Assembly: GCF_015222005.1 (NCBI RefSeq)
Contig: NZ_JADFFL010000002.1
Coordinates: 310,001-374,000 of the forward strand
Origin: Mucilaginibacter myungsuensis
GTDB lineage: Bacteria > Bacteroidota > Bacteroidia > Sphingobacteriales > Sphingobacteriaceae
Reading direction: 5' to 3'
Length of the DNA: 64,000 nt
Positions within the stretch are counted from its first letter, which is position 1; the number at the start of each line of letters is the position of its first letter. The notes under the pieces were generated by a model that was given only the letters and a program-made list of their open reading frames with translations, did not search any database and was not told the DNA's origin. This document shows, piece after piece, positions 25,996-34,514 of this stretch. The position numbers and the translations under genes were made by a program.

Positions 25996-26661
25996 TTACT
26001 TAATACAATAACGTGCTAATAGAGGATCGGCTTTTATACTGCCAATATTACGGATAAACTTCCAATCGGCACAAGCGCCTTCGTTATCTCCCTGCTTGCG
26101 TTTTTCATCGGCCTGGGCCAGTATGTCTTCAATAAAGTCTTCGTCGAACCCAAGCTGCTGTTTCAGGGAGATGATGTAGGCCTCTTTGGAGGTATCGGCT
26201 TTGCCTGCGTGTTTGTTTTGGTAGTAATTGGTTACGGCGTTCTCCTGCTCCTGCCGCTGGTGATAGGCGTTAATGGCTTGCTCGCGACTTAATTTGGTAG
26301 ATGAATTGCACCGTGACGGATCCGGGGTAAACCTGACAGGCAGCACGGCGGTAGCAGCTTCTACTCCGGCCGGCAACGTCCACTTACCAGCGGTGCGTTT
26401 TACCACACGGATAGCTTCCTCGTCAAGATCGATACCGGGGCCGCTTTGTACTTTTACCTTGTCCACACGGCCATCTTTATAAACCCTGAACTTGACATGC
26501 ACCACCGCGCTAATACAATTGCGGCTGGCAAAATCGGGATAGATGATCTTCTCTTTCAAAAATTTGTTCAACGCCTGCTCGCCGCCTTTAAAGGTGGGTT
26601 GGGCCAATGCCGCGTAAGCTCCGCTGATCAGCGCTATGGTGAAAATTATCCGTCTGAACAT
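25996..26661 (-). CDS. secreted protein with TonB C-terminal-like domain
   Basis: A 221-residue protein with a cleavable signal peptide (1-20, ALAQ). Residues about 22-115 match the TonB C-terminal fold: FKGGEQALNKFLKEKIIYP, VVHVKFRVYKDGRVDKVKVQ and GIDLDEEAIRVVKRTAGKW. The normal N-terminal inner-membrane anchor and proline-rich spacer are absent. The C-terminal half is helical and of unknown family, ending CADWKFIRNIG...LARYCIK with two Cys. It is probably periplasmic and not a classical energy transducer. Confidence 0.8.
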   Translation of the reverse strand: MFRRIIFTIALISGAYAALAQPTFKGGEQALNKFLKEKIIYPDFASRNCISAVVHVKFRVYKDGRVDKVKVQSGPGIDLDEEAIRVVKRTAGKWTLPAGVEAATAVLPVRFTPDPSRCNSSTKLSREQAINAYHQRQEQENAVTNYYQNKHAGKADTSKEAYIISLKQQLGFDEDFIEDILAQADEKRKQGDNEGACADWKFIRNIGSIKADPLLARYCIK

Positions 26662-26752
26662 AATTGGTAAAATACTATAACGGTAACAACCAAATATACG
26701 TATGGTGTTGCTGCATCCGAAGTATTATCTTGCAGCACAATTATTTGGTGCG

Positions 26753-27199
26753 ATGAAAAGAATATTTGTTTTGATGGTTTTGATATTAGCGTTGGGCGAG
26801 ACAAGCTTTGCTCAGGATAAACTTGACAAGGTACCACCAATGGTATTAGGCAATTTTACCGACGACTACGGCATTAAATACGCTATCAGCGATACGCTTT
26901 GGCAGCAATTGCCGCGTACCAAATTCCATATCATCCGCTGGAATGTGGCGCAGCAATATTTGATCGCCAAAAATGATGAAGCTAATCCCGGCGACCGCGG
27001 CCTTTATACCCGCATAGACTTTATGCACTTTGATGGCATGGATCCCTGGAAATGGGGTTATTGCCTGACGGCCTACAACGCCAAAAGTGATAAAGATGCC
27101 GAAGCCGTAGCAGCGGCCGACCGCGCCAATCCAAAGAAAGGCTGCGGCGGTTATCCCTTCTCGCGCATGAAGGTTAACGAGAACGGCCGCACTAAGTAG
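26753..27199 (+). CDS. secreted hypothetical protein
   Basis: A 148-residue protein with signal peptide MKRIFVLMVLILALGETSFAQ. The mature part has an FTDDYGIKYAISDTLWQQLP beginning, a WDPWKWGYC-like aromatic stretch (DGMDPWKWGYCLTAYNAKSD) and a single later Cys in KKGCGGYPFSRMK. I recognise the type from Bacteroidota genomes but no function. ATG 26753 is chosen because the signal peptide begins there; the ORF extends further upstream without features. A hairpin overlaps its stop codon. Confidence 0.72.
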   Translation: MKRIFVLMVLILALGETSFAQDKLDKVPPMVLGNFTDDYGIKYAISDTLWQQLPRTKFHIIRWNVAQQYLIAKNDEANPGDRGLYTRIDFMHFDGMDPWKWGYCLTAYNAKSDKDAEAVAAADRANPKKGCGGYPFSRMKVNENGRTK

Positions 27200-27209
27200 C
27201 GCGGCCGTT
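27182..27209 (+). terminator. GC-rich hairpin around the stop codon
   Basis: AACGGCCGC (27182-27190) pairs perfectly with GCGGCCGTT (27201-27209); the TAG stop lies in the loop. Only a weak T-rich tail follows. It probably helps end the 26753 gene or protects both convergent transcripts. Confidence 0.5.
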
Positions 27210-27219
27210 GCGGTATGTT

Positions 27220-27987
27220 TTAAACTTGATCATTTAAAAAGTGGTCGAAGGTATCGCTTCGTAAGCCCAGTCGAATGGTCTCTAACGGGATCATATCGGC
27301 TGGGGCAATGTTGCCCAGGTTTACGTTGGCGCCGATCAATTTAATGAACCAAACCTGCTGTGGTTTTTGCGGGGCTTCCCAAATGATCTTTTCTTCGGGG
27401 ATCTGGGTCAGGATCTCGTCCACCAAACCCTGGCGCACCTCGCCCGAGTCGCGGTAGATACCTACGTTACCGCTTTCGCGGGCCTCAGCAATCACTTTCC
27501 ATGATCCGGCTTCCAATTCGGCTTTCATCAGTTGGATCCATTTATAAGGGGCAAATATCTTTTGCACATCTTTAGAACCCACTTCGGATATGACGGTCAC
27601 TTGCTCTTTTAATTTATGAATGTATTCGCATTTAACCTCGTGAGGGATGGTGATCGATCCGTCTGATATTTCGGCGTGTTGCAGTTGATATTTGTCCAGT
27701 AAACGGCGATAATCCTCAAACTGACCGCGGACAATGAATGCCTCGAACATGGTACCGCCAAAATATACCGGGATGCCGGCATCTTTGTACAGTTTTAGTT
27801 TTGCATCCAGGTTAGGACTAACGTAAGATGTTGCCCAACCTAATTTTACAATATCGGTATTATGGCCTGCCGTCTCTATCAGGTCCTCTACCCCACGCAG
27901 GCTTAAGCCTTTATCCATCACCATGGTATAACCCTTTTCGCGCGGCTTTACGGTACGATCGGGCAGGTCGTTTATTGTAAAATTCAT
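27220..27987 (-). CDS. comA: phosphosulfolactate synthase (ComA)
   Basis: A 255-residue TIM-barrel enzyme adding sulfite to phosphoenolpyruvate to give (R)-2-phospho-3-sulfolactate. YTMVMDKGLSLRGVEDLIET, DIVKLGWATS, GIPVYFGGTMFEAFIVRGQ, AEISDGSITI and VISEVGSKD are the conserved ComA blocks. Full length. It has its own -7 box and converges with the preceding secreted-protein gene. ComB is 3.5 kb away; ComC or ComDE-like genes were not seen, so the pathway end product is open. Confidence 0.93.
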   Translation of the reverse strand: MNFTINDLPDRTVKPREKGYTMVMDKGLSLRGVEDLIETAGHNTDIVKLGWATSYVSPNLDAKLKLYKDAGIPVYFGGTMFEAFIVRGQFEDYRRLLDKYQLQHAEISDGSITIPHEVKCEYIHKLKEQVTVISEVGSKDVQKIFAPYKWIQLMKAELEAGSWKVIAEARESGNVGIYRDSGEVRQGLVDEILTQIPEEKIIWEAPQKPQQVWFIKLIGANVNLGNIAPADMIPLETIRLGLRSDTFDHFLNDQV

Positions 27988-28023
27988 ATTGGTTATAAGC
28001 TATAACTAAAAGTACTAATGGCG

Positions 28024-28031
28024 CAAATTTA
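28024..28031 (-). promoter_or_regulatory. -7 box (TAAATTTG) of comA
   Basis: Exact TAnnTTTG on the minus strand, 36 bp before the comA start. No standard -33 TTG was found. Confidence 0.45.
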
Positions 28032-28166
28032 GCAATTAGTCTTTAAACTAATGTTAAAAATGTAGCTGACCTGTTGCTTATTAGCAGATAATGGTTTGGA
28101 AGGGTTAAACTAACGTCTTATGAGCCTATCCAAGAGCTATAAAAACCAAACTACCACCGGCTATTT

Positions 28167-28469
28167 ATGAAAACATCAATCAAATTATTATCGATCATGG
28201 TGATCGTTCTTTTCCTATCATCATGTGCTGCATTACGTGGGCCTGATATGACCAAAATATCTATGGGTATGGATAAAGAGACCGTTATAGCCACACTGAA
28301 ACGCAAACCAGAAAGCGTCATCGGAACTAAAAAATACTCGAGAGAAACAGAGGAAATACTGCAATATGTACACCAGATCAACACCACCCCTGTGGAATAC
28401 GACTGGCTTTTCTTTTACAATAACAAGCTGGTGCAGTATGGCCGCAGTATGGGCATTTTGATCAAATAG
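28167..28469 (+). CDS. small lipoprotein, SmpA/BamE-like
   Basis: A 100-residue lipoprotein. The signal peptide ends in the lipobox L-S-S-C (Cys20). The mature part begins with ISMGMDKETVIATLKRKPESVIG, typical of the SmpA/OmlA (BamE-like) fold in which a short helix pair opens the domain, and continues with a Y-D-W-L-F-F-Y-N-N-K-L-V-Q-Y strand. Specific function is unknown. It converges with the 28475 gene with a gap of only 5 bp. Confidence 0.8.
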   Translation: MKTSIKLLSIMVIVLFLSSCAALRGPDMTKISMGMDKETVIATLKRKPESVIGTKKYSRETEEILQYVHQINTTPVEYDWLFFYNNKLVQYGRSMGILIK

Positions 28470-28474
28470 CGGCT

Positions 28475-28996
28475 TTATTCGCATTGGTGGATACAGGCGT
28501 ATTTCTTTCCGGTCCAATAGATCAACCCTCCTGCCAATGGAGAGCCATCCTCCGACTGCCAAATTGAAAGCCCGCCATAAGGCGTCTTTACTTTGGCCGA
28601 CCCAAGTATATCACCGTCTTTGTCAAAGGTCGTCTCATAAGCAACCATCGCTTTGTCCACTTTCCATCGGTCCATCCAGTCCAACCTGTCGCTTTCATCA
28701 AAATTTGGCTTGCCAACTTTTGTGCCCGCACCAAAAACGAAGTAGCGGTCGCTATTGCCTTCAATAAGTAGGATACCTTTTTTCTTGGTGCGTTTTTGGA
28801 TGATCAGGGCAGCTACGTCTTTAACGCCATCGCCGTTAAAGTCAGCCTGCTGATAAGATGGTTTGGCGAACGTTGCTAACGAATATTGCAGATCCAATTT
28901 CAACGCCTTGAACTTAGCTGTGTACCAAGCAGGTCTCTGAGCGTTGACAAATTGCGACAGTAATGTCAATGAAATAATGGCGATGAATTTGTTCAT
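28475..28996 (-). CDS. secreted protein with a calcium-type DxNxDG motif
   Basis: A 173-residue exported protein (signal peptide 1-19, VNAQ). DFNGDGVKDVAALII at about 53-67 is a FG-GAP/EF-loop-like calcium motif. Later parts (KVKTPYGGLSIWQSEDGSPL, CIHQCE) are not assigned. It may be a small beta-rich envelope protein. No wider family is named. Confidence 0.72.
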   Translation of the reverse strand: MNKFIAIISLTLLSQFVNAQRPAWYTAKFKALKLDLQYSLATFAKPSYQQADFNGDGVKDVAALIIQKRTKKKGILLIEGNSDRYFVFGAGTKVGKPNFDESDRLDWMDRWKVDKAMVAYETTFDKDGDILGSAKVKTPYGGLSIWQSEDGSPLAGGLIYWTGKKYACIHQCE

Positions 28997-29020
28997 GTTT
29001 AGGTAGATAAGATATAAGAA

Positions 29021-29057
29021 TGCCCTTTGTGGTCAATTGATCCGAACACAAAGGGCA
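29021..29057. repeat. CACAAAGG-type inverted repeat
   Basis: TGCCCTTTGTG (29021-29031) and CACAAAGGGCA (29047-29057) form a perfect 11-bp inverted repeat. Third copy of the family seen at 13541 and 14374. Confidence 0.6.
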
Positions 29058-29122
29058 CGAAGGTTTTTCACAACGATGGATCCCTGCTTTCGCCTTTCAG
29101 CTTTAACCTTTAACCTTCCCTC

Positions 29123-30532
29123 TTACCCCTGCATGTACTTATTCACTATCTCCATGATCACTTTATTCTGCTGCAATTGCGGCAAGTACTCGAACAGGAT
29201 ATAGTGTTTTTCTGGGTCTGTCGAAAGCGCACGTTCCAGTTGGGCCAGTGCTTCGGTATATTCTCCTTTAGCGAACAGGTAAGCTACCATGCGGTAGTAC
29301 AGTTCGGCGGCGTCAGGGTTATTCTTGATAGCTTGAGTGATCACATCGATCGCGTCGTCCAATCGTTTTTGCTCGTATAGGATGGACGAAAAATCCAGCC
29401 AGGCATCCACATCCAGCGGGTTCAATTCAACCACTTTTTCGTAAGCTGATTCCGCCTCGGGCATGTGCCCAAGTTTGTATTCCGCATCGGCAATGGCAAA
29501 CCAGTAGTCGCCGTTGGCAATGTCCAGATCTAATGCTTTGCGGTAAAAGTGCAGGGCCTCAAAATAGCGTTCCTCAAAATCAAGGGTCACCCCTATGCCA
29601 AACCAGGCATCGGCCAGTTTGCTGTCCATTTTTACCGCTTTTTTGTAGAAAGAGCGGGCCTCGTCCATTTGTTCCAGCTTTTCGTAGCACTCGCCAATGG
29701 CACAATAGGTATCGGCATTGGGCTGCTCGTACTCGAAAGTTTGGCGGTAAACGTCTATCGCATCCTGATATTTTTCCAGGTTAACCAAGGCGTTACCTTT
29801 GTTAAAATATGCCGATGCAAAGCTATCCTTGATCAGGATGGCATAATCGTAAGCATCTATGGCTTTCTCGAACAAGCTCAGCTTGGTGAACGCGTTACCC
29901 AGATTATACCAGGCGGCATAGCTGTATGGCTCGTTGTCGATATATTGCTCGTAAAACTGGATACTCTCCTGCTGATTGTCCAGCACATCATAACAGAAAG
30001 CCAGTTCATAAAGGGCATCCTGATTCTCCATGTTCTGCTCCAAACACTGTTTCAGGTAGCTGATGGCCGTGGTATAGTCGCCCATGTTTTGATGGACGTA
30101 GGCAATGTGCAGTAAAATATCGTCGGTCTCTTCGGCCAGCGAAAGGGCTTTTTCGTAATTCTCTAAAGCTTCGCCAAAGCGCTCCAAATTCTCGAACAGG
30201 TTTCCGCGGATGATATAGATATCGGCATCGCTGGCTTCCAGCATTTCGGCTTTTTCAAGACAGGTCAGCGCTTCGTCAATGCGGTTGCTAACCACCAGTA
30301 ATTGCGCTTGCTTGATCAGGAACACGGCGGCATAAGGGTGCTGGTTGCGGGCAAATTCAACTACCTGCAGGGCGCGGGCCGCGTCGTTCTTTTCGATGTA
30401 GTAATCAGTGATGTTCTCGAAAGCTTGGGCATCGAAAAAATACTGATCGTGGTTGCGGATCATTTCCTCGTAGCGTTCTACAGAAAACTTCGGGTCCTCG
30501 CTGTTAAGATCAAATTCAAATTCGTCTTCCAT
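29123..30532 (-). CDS. tetratricopeptide repeat protein
   Basis: A 469-residue protein built almost entirely of TPR units (about 11 to 12). Clear copies include NYEKALSLAEETDDILLHIA, WYNLGNAFTKLSLFEKAIDA, AYFNKGNALVNLEKYQDAID, AWFGIGVTLDFEERYFEALH and ALAQLERALSTDPEKHYILF. It has no signal peptide and an acidic start (MEDEFEFDLNSEDPK), so it is probably cytoplasmic and acts as a scaffold. Partner unknown. Confidence 0.9.
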   Translation of the reverse strand: MEDEFEFDLNSEDPKFSVERYEEMIRNHDQYFFDAQAFENITDYYIEKNDAARALQVVEFARNQHPYAAVFLIKQAQLLVVSNRIDEALTCLEKAEMLEASDADIYIIRGNLFENLERFGEALENYEKALSLAEETDDILLHIAYVHQNMGDYTTAISYLKQCLEQNMENQDALYELAFCYDVLDNQQESIQFYEQYIDNEPYSYAAWYNLGNAFTKLSLFEKAIDAYDYAILIKDSFASAYFNKGNALVNLEKYQDAIDVYRQTFEYEQPNADTYCAIGECYEKLEQMDEARSFYKKAVKMDSKLADAWFGIGVTLDFEERYFEALHFYRKALDLDIANGDYWFAIADAEYKLGHMPEAESAYEKVVELNPLDVDAWLDFSSILYEQKRLDDAIDVITQAIKNNPDAAELYYRMVAYLFAKGEYTEALAQLERALSTDPEKHYILFEYLPQLQQNKVIMEIVNKYMQG

Positions 30533-30755
30533 TCACTTCAATTTGATGTAAAAACCGTCCGGAAATTAGGGTCAGGGAAAATCAACTTTGATCAAATTAC
30601 GTTTTAAAGACGTTAAAGTATTACTTTAGTTTTCAACAAGCGGCCGTTTTTAACACCCCGGCTTGTTAAGTGATTGATAATAAACAGTAATTGAACTATC
30701 TAAAAAAGCCGTGAGAAATTAGCGGCGCAAGAATAAAAATGCCAAATTGATCGCC

Positions 30756-32297
30756 ATGCACGTTAACATCCCCTCTATCCTGGATCGTTTACAAATAAAC
30801 GAAAATAACGGGTCATTTAGTATCGGTAACGGCTTGGCCGGTTATCATGACACCGCTGTGAAGAACATCAACTCACCGGTAGACGGTAAACTGATCGCGG
30901 CTGTTACCATGGCATCCGGCGCCAATTATGATCAGGTAGTCGCCGCCGCTCAGGACGCTTTTAAAGTGTGGAGGACCTGGCCCGCCCCCAAGCGCGGCGA
31001 GATCGTGCGGCAAGTAGGCGATGCCTTACGCCAACACAAAGCCGACCTCGGCGCGCTGGTATCCTACGAGATGGGCAAGAGCCTGCAGGAAGGCTTTGGC
31101 GAGGTGCAGGAAATGATAGACATCTGCGACTTTGCCGTTGGCCAAAGCCGGCAACTGTATGGCCTTACCATGCACTCCGAGCGGCCACAGCACCGCATGT
31201 ACGAGCAGTATCATCCGTTGGGTGTGGTGGGTATTATATCCGCCTTTAATTTTCCGGTAGCGGTATGGAGCTGGAACGCTGCCCTGGCCTGGGTTTGCGG
31301 CAATGTCTGCATTTGGAAGCCGTCAGAAAAAACACCATTGACGGCGATCGCCTGTCAGCATATCGTTGAGGAGGTTTTTAAGGCGAATGATGTGCCGACG
31401 GGAGTATCCTGCTTAGTTCTTGGCGATAGGGCCATCGGCGAAGCCATGGCGGACGATACGCGTGTGCCGTTAATATCAGCGACGGGATCTACCCGAATGG
31501 GCAAAGCCGTGGCTACTAAAGTAGCTGCGCGATTAGGCAAAAGCCTGTTAGAGCTTGGCGGCAACAACGCCATCATCATTACCGAAAATGCCGATCTGGA
31601 TATGGCACTGATCGGGGCAGTATTCGGTGCGGTGGGCACCGCCGGGCAGCGTTGTACCACCACGCGTCGCTTGATCATTCATAACAGCGTTTACGATAGT
31701 TTTAAGCAGAAACTGATCAGTGCTTATGGGCAGATCCGCATTGGCGATCCGCTGGACGAGCATAACCACATGGGGCCACTGATCGACCAGGACGCCGTAA
31801 CGGCATATTTACGATCCATTGAAGCTTGCAAAGCCGAAGGCGGACAATTTGTGGTCGATGGCGGCGTTTTAGAAGGCGCGGGATATGAGTCGGGTTGCTA
31901 CGTAAAACCTTGCATTGCCGAGGTGGAGAATAGCTTCGCGATCGTTCAGCACGAGACCTTTGCACCGATATTATACCTGATCAGATATAATGCGTTGGAT
32001 GAGGCCATCGAATTGCAGAACGCGGTACCGCAAGGATTATCATCGGCCATTATGACCAATAATTTGCGGCAGGCCGAACAATTTTTGTCGTACGCGGGTT
32101 CTGATTGCGGCATTGCCAACGTCAATATAGGCACCTCTGGCGCTGAGATAGGTGGCGCCTTCGGCGGTGAAAAAGAGACCGGCGGCGGCCGCGAATCCGG
32201 CTCGGATGCCTGGAAAGCCTACATGCGCCGGCAGACCAACACGATCAACTACTCCTCGGCATTGCCGCTGGCACAGGGGATAAAGTTTGATCTTTGA
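30756..32297 (+). CDS. amaB: ALDH7-type aldehyde dehydrogenase (L-aminoadipate-semialdehyde dehydrogenase)
   Basis: A 513-residue NAD-dependent dehydrogenase. Catalytic Cys300 lies in GTAGQRCTTTRRL and Glu266 in LLELGGNNAI. The C-terminal TSGAEIGGAFGGEKETGGGR and GSDAWKAYMRRQTNTINYS are very close to antiquitin (ALDH7A1), which oxidises alpha-aminoadipic semialdehyde/piperideine-6-carboxylate in lysine catabolism. I chose ATG 30756; a TTG nine bases upstream is possible. No other lysine-catabolism gene is near, so the role is inferred from family. Confidence 0.9.
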   Translation: MHVNIPSILDRLQINENNGSFSIGNGLAGYHDTAVKNINSPVDGKLIAAVTMASGANYDQVVAAAQDAFKVWRTWPAPKRGEIVRQVGDALRQHKADLGALVSYEMGKSLQEGFGEVQEMIDICDFAVGQSRQLYGLTMHSERPQHRMYEQYHPLGVVGIISAFNFPVAVWSWNAALAWVCGNVCIWKPSEKTPLTAIACQHIVEEVFKANDVPTGVSCLVLGDRAIGEAMADDTRVPLISATGSTRMGKAVATKVAARLGKSLLELGGNNAIIITENADLDMALIGAVFGAVGTAGQRCTTTRRLIIHNSVYDSFKQKLISAYGQIRIGDPLDEHNHMGPLIDQDAVTAYLRSIEACKAEGGQFVVDGGVLEGAGYESGCYVKPCIAEVENSFAIVQHETFAPILYLIRYNALDEAIELQNAVPQGLSSAIMTNNLRQAEQFLSYAGSDCGIANVNIGTSGAEIGGAFGGEKETGGGRESGSDAWKAYMRRQTNTINYSSALPLAQGIKFDL

Positions 32298-32329
32298 TCG
32301 GCGGGCGTAGGCCGTTGGCGCATTTTAAA

Positions 32330-32450
32330 CCCTCTTTCCGCTTTAGCGGAGAGAGGGTGACAAGCGAAGCGATGTCGGGTGAGTCAACTCGGCGGCTATG
32401 CGTAACCGCTCTGCCTGTCTGTTGACTCAGAAACGATTTGGAGATTGACC
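32330..32450. repeat. REP-like hairpin cluster between amaB and the S8 peptidase gene
   Basis: CCCTCTTTCCGC (32330-32341) pairs with 32346-32357 around TTTA with a single U-G pair. TGAGTCAAC (32380-32388) and GTTGACTCA (32421-32429) form a second, wider stem. Confidence 0.55.
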
Positions 32451-32502
32451 GCTTCGGTTGCGAATAATTTAACAATGCCGCAATGGCATAGCAAAACAAT
32501 AA

Positions 32503-34146
32503 ATGAATATAACCAAATACGCCGCCGGCATGGCTTTAAGTGCCGCCCTTTTTGCAAGCATTAACGTAAACGCTCAGTTTGTCCCTGCACCGCCACCCAA
32601 GCCATCGCCACAAAACTGGCATGCGCTGGATCTGACTACCGATGGCTACTACGGCGTCAGCTTGGCTAAAGCTTATGCCTTGCTGAAAGGCAAAAAAAGT
32701 AAGCCCGTGACCGTAGCTGTGATAGACAGCGGTGTAGACACCCTGCAAAAAGACCTGAAAAGCATTTTTTGGGTAAACACCAAAGAGATACCGGGTAACG
32801 GTATCGATGATGACAAGAACGGCTACATAGACGACATACACGGATGGAACTTTTTAGGCGGCCCGGGTGGCCAATGCGACCATAACGAGACCACCGAAGA
32901 GGTACGTGAATACAACCGCCTGAAAGGCAAATACCTTGGTGCGAACACTTCTACGACCGCCGATCCGAAAGAAGAAGCTTACTGGCAGCAGGTGCGCACC
33001 ACTTATGAAACGACGGTAAATAAATCGCGTGAGGAGTTGCAAGACTTGAAACCTTACATGAATATTTTGGTGGGTACCAGCGGCTTTATTAAACGCGAAC
33101 TGAAATTGAAGCCTTCGGATAGTTTTACCATGATGGATCTTGGCCGCATCACTACCCCTAACGACACGGTGCGTGAGTGCAAAAATGCCTGGATGTCGGT
33201 ATTTCAACAGCAGGGTGTAGAAAAAAGTAACGCTGATATCATTAAAGGCCTGAGTGAATATATCACCAAGCTAAGCAACGACGTTAACCCGGATCTGGAA
33301 GCCCGCAAACGCATTGTAGGCGATGACCCGAATAATTGGGAAGACAAAAAATATGGCAGCAACCAACTCAAATTCCCGGATGCGCAGCACGGGACAATGG
33401 TGGCAGGTTTTATTGGCGCTATGCGTGGCAACGGTTATGGCATTGATGGCGTGGCCGATAACGTGCGCATCATGGCTATCAAAGCGGTACCTAACGGCGA
33501 CGAGTACGATAAAGATATTGCCTACGCCATCCGCTACGCGGTGGATAATGGTGCTAAGATCGTTAACATGAGTTTTGGTAAAAAGCTGTCGCCGCATAAG
33601 GATTGGGTAGATGCTGCATACAAATATGCTGCCGAGCACGATGTACTGCTCATATCGGCAGCCGGTAACGACAATCAAGATGTGGACAGTAAAGCCGATT
33701 ACCCCAATGACACGTTTGCTGATGGCTCGGCCGCCGATGCCGACAACGTGATCAACGTCGGTGCATCGGGCCCTAAAAAGGATGAGACCCTGGCTGCCGA
33801 GTTCAGCAACTACGGTAAAAAGAATGTGGACGTATTTGCTCCGGGTGTTAAAGTAACTTCGGTAAATACCGACGGCGAGTTCAGTACAGAGGATGGTACC
33901 AGCTTTGCCTCGCCGATAACCGCCGGTATAGCCGCGCTGATCTTAGAGTATTACCCTACCCTAAGTTCAAAACAGATCAAGCAGGCCATTTTAGGTTCGG
34001 CCAAGCCATTGACTGGTGTAATGGTTTTGAAACCCGGCAGTAAAGAAGAGAAAGTTGATTTCGCCACCCTAAGTAAGACCGGCGGTGTAGTGAATGCCTA
34101 CGAAGCCTTGTTACTGGCATCGAAGATGAAGGGCGAAAGGAAGTAA
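32503..34146 (+). CDS. S8 family serine peptidase (subtilisin-like), secreted
   Basis: A 547-residue paralogue of the peptidase at 3617-5203. Signal peptide 1-24 (VNAQ). Catalytic residues are Asp75 (TVAVIDSGVD), His296 (DAQHGTMVAG) and Ser467 (EDGTSFASP). The Asp-to-His interval is about 220 residues and again starts with DDDKNGYIDDIHGW; the insert diverges strongly in sequence from the paralogue. Shared mature start (PNW/QNW-LDL) and shared 3' element argue for an old duplication. Processing target unknown. Confidence 0.93.
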   Translation: MNITKYAAGMALSAALFASINVNAQFVPAPPPKPSPQNWHALDLTTDGYYGVSLAKAYALLKGKKSKPVTVAVIDSGVDTLQKDLKSIFWVNTKEIPGNGIDDDKNGYIDDIHGWNFLGGPGGQCDHNETTEEVREYNRLKGKYLGANTSTTADPKEEAYWQQVRTTYETTVNKSREELQDLKPYMNILVGTSGFIKRELKLKPSDSFTMMDLGRITTPNDTVRECKNAWMSVFQQQGVEKSNADIIKGLSEYITKLSNDVNPDLEARKRIVGDDPNNWEDKKYGSNQLKFPDAQHGTMVAGFIGAMRGNGYGIDGVADNVRIMAIKAVPNGDEYDKDIAYAIRYAVDNGAKIVNMSFGKKLSPHKDWVDAAYKYAAEHDVLLISAAGNDNQDVDSKADYPNDTFADGSAADADNVINVGASGPKKDETLAAEFSNYGKKNVDVFAPGVKVTSVNTDGEFSTEDGTSFASPITAGIAALILEYYPTLSSKQIKQAILGSAKPLTGVMVLKPGSKEEKVDFATLSKTGGVVNAYEALLLASKMKGERK

Positions 34147-34151
34147 GCCCC

Positions 34152-34170
34152 GGCTCCCAAAAGGGGAGCC
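34152..34170 (+). terminator. short GC hairpin after the S8 peptidase gene
   Basis: GGCTCCC, AAAA, G, GGGAGCC: a 7-bp stem 5 bp past the stop, without a T-run. It may be a first stabilising hairpin before the real terminator. Confidence 0.4.
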
Positions 34171-34197
34171 AATGAGTGAACTGCGAAGTCAAAAAAG

Positions 34198-34285
34198 CCG
34201 TTCGTTTTAACCATACTAAAAGCACGTTTTTGTTCAAAAAAGCGTGCTTTTTTTGCGTTTTGAAATTTTTTGCAAAATGCGCAAC
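34198..34285 (+). repeat. 88-bp structured 3' element, copy B (contains terminator)
   Basis: Matches 3516-3603 (reverse complement) at 79 of 88 positions by hand alignment. The terminator hairpin AAAAGCACG / CGTGCTTTT with seven T is followed by GCGTTTTG/CAAAATGC and GCGCAAC/GTTGCGC hairpins, the last ending at 34297. Confidence 0.7.
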
Positions 34286-34336
34286 CCACGGTTGCGCGTT
34301 TTGCGGATCTGTTGCTACTGACGCCGTTTTTTGGCT

Positions 34337-34448
34337 GTCATGGTGAGCGTGTCGAACCATGGTGCGGAGGGTTCGACACTATGCCAGTGGCGACCATGCA
34401 CATCGGCCAAGCCCTGCGCACGTCGCTCTTCGACACGCTCAGGGTGAA
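34337..34448. repeat. GTCATGGTGAGC...GCTCAGGGTGA repeat, copy 1
   Basis: Starts GTCATGGTGAGCGTGTCGAA and ends TTCGACACGCTCAGGGTGA, with the outer arms complementary (TGAGCGTGTCGAA/TTCGACACGCTCA). Its interior also holds GGTTCGACAC. Homologous to 41561-41616 and 41664-41775. With the 88-bp element it fills the 368-bp gap before the phosphatase gene. Confidence 0.7.
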
Positions 34449-34514
34449 TCCCTCTCATTAAAGGTCCAATGGGACCATAAACTCGCAACTGTAAAAGCGA
34501 AAAGCAGTTTTTTA

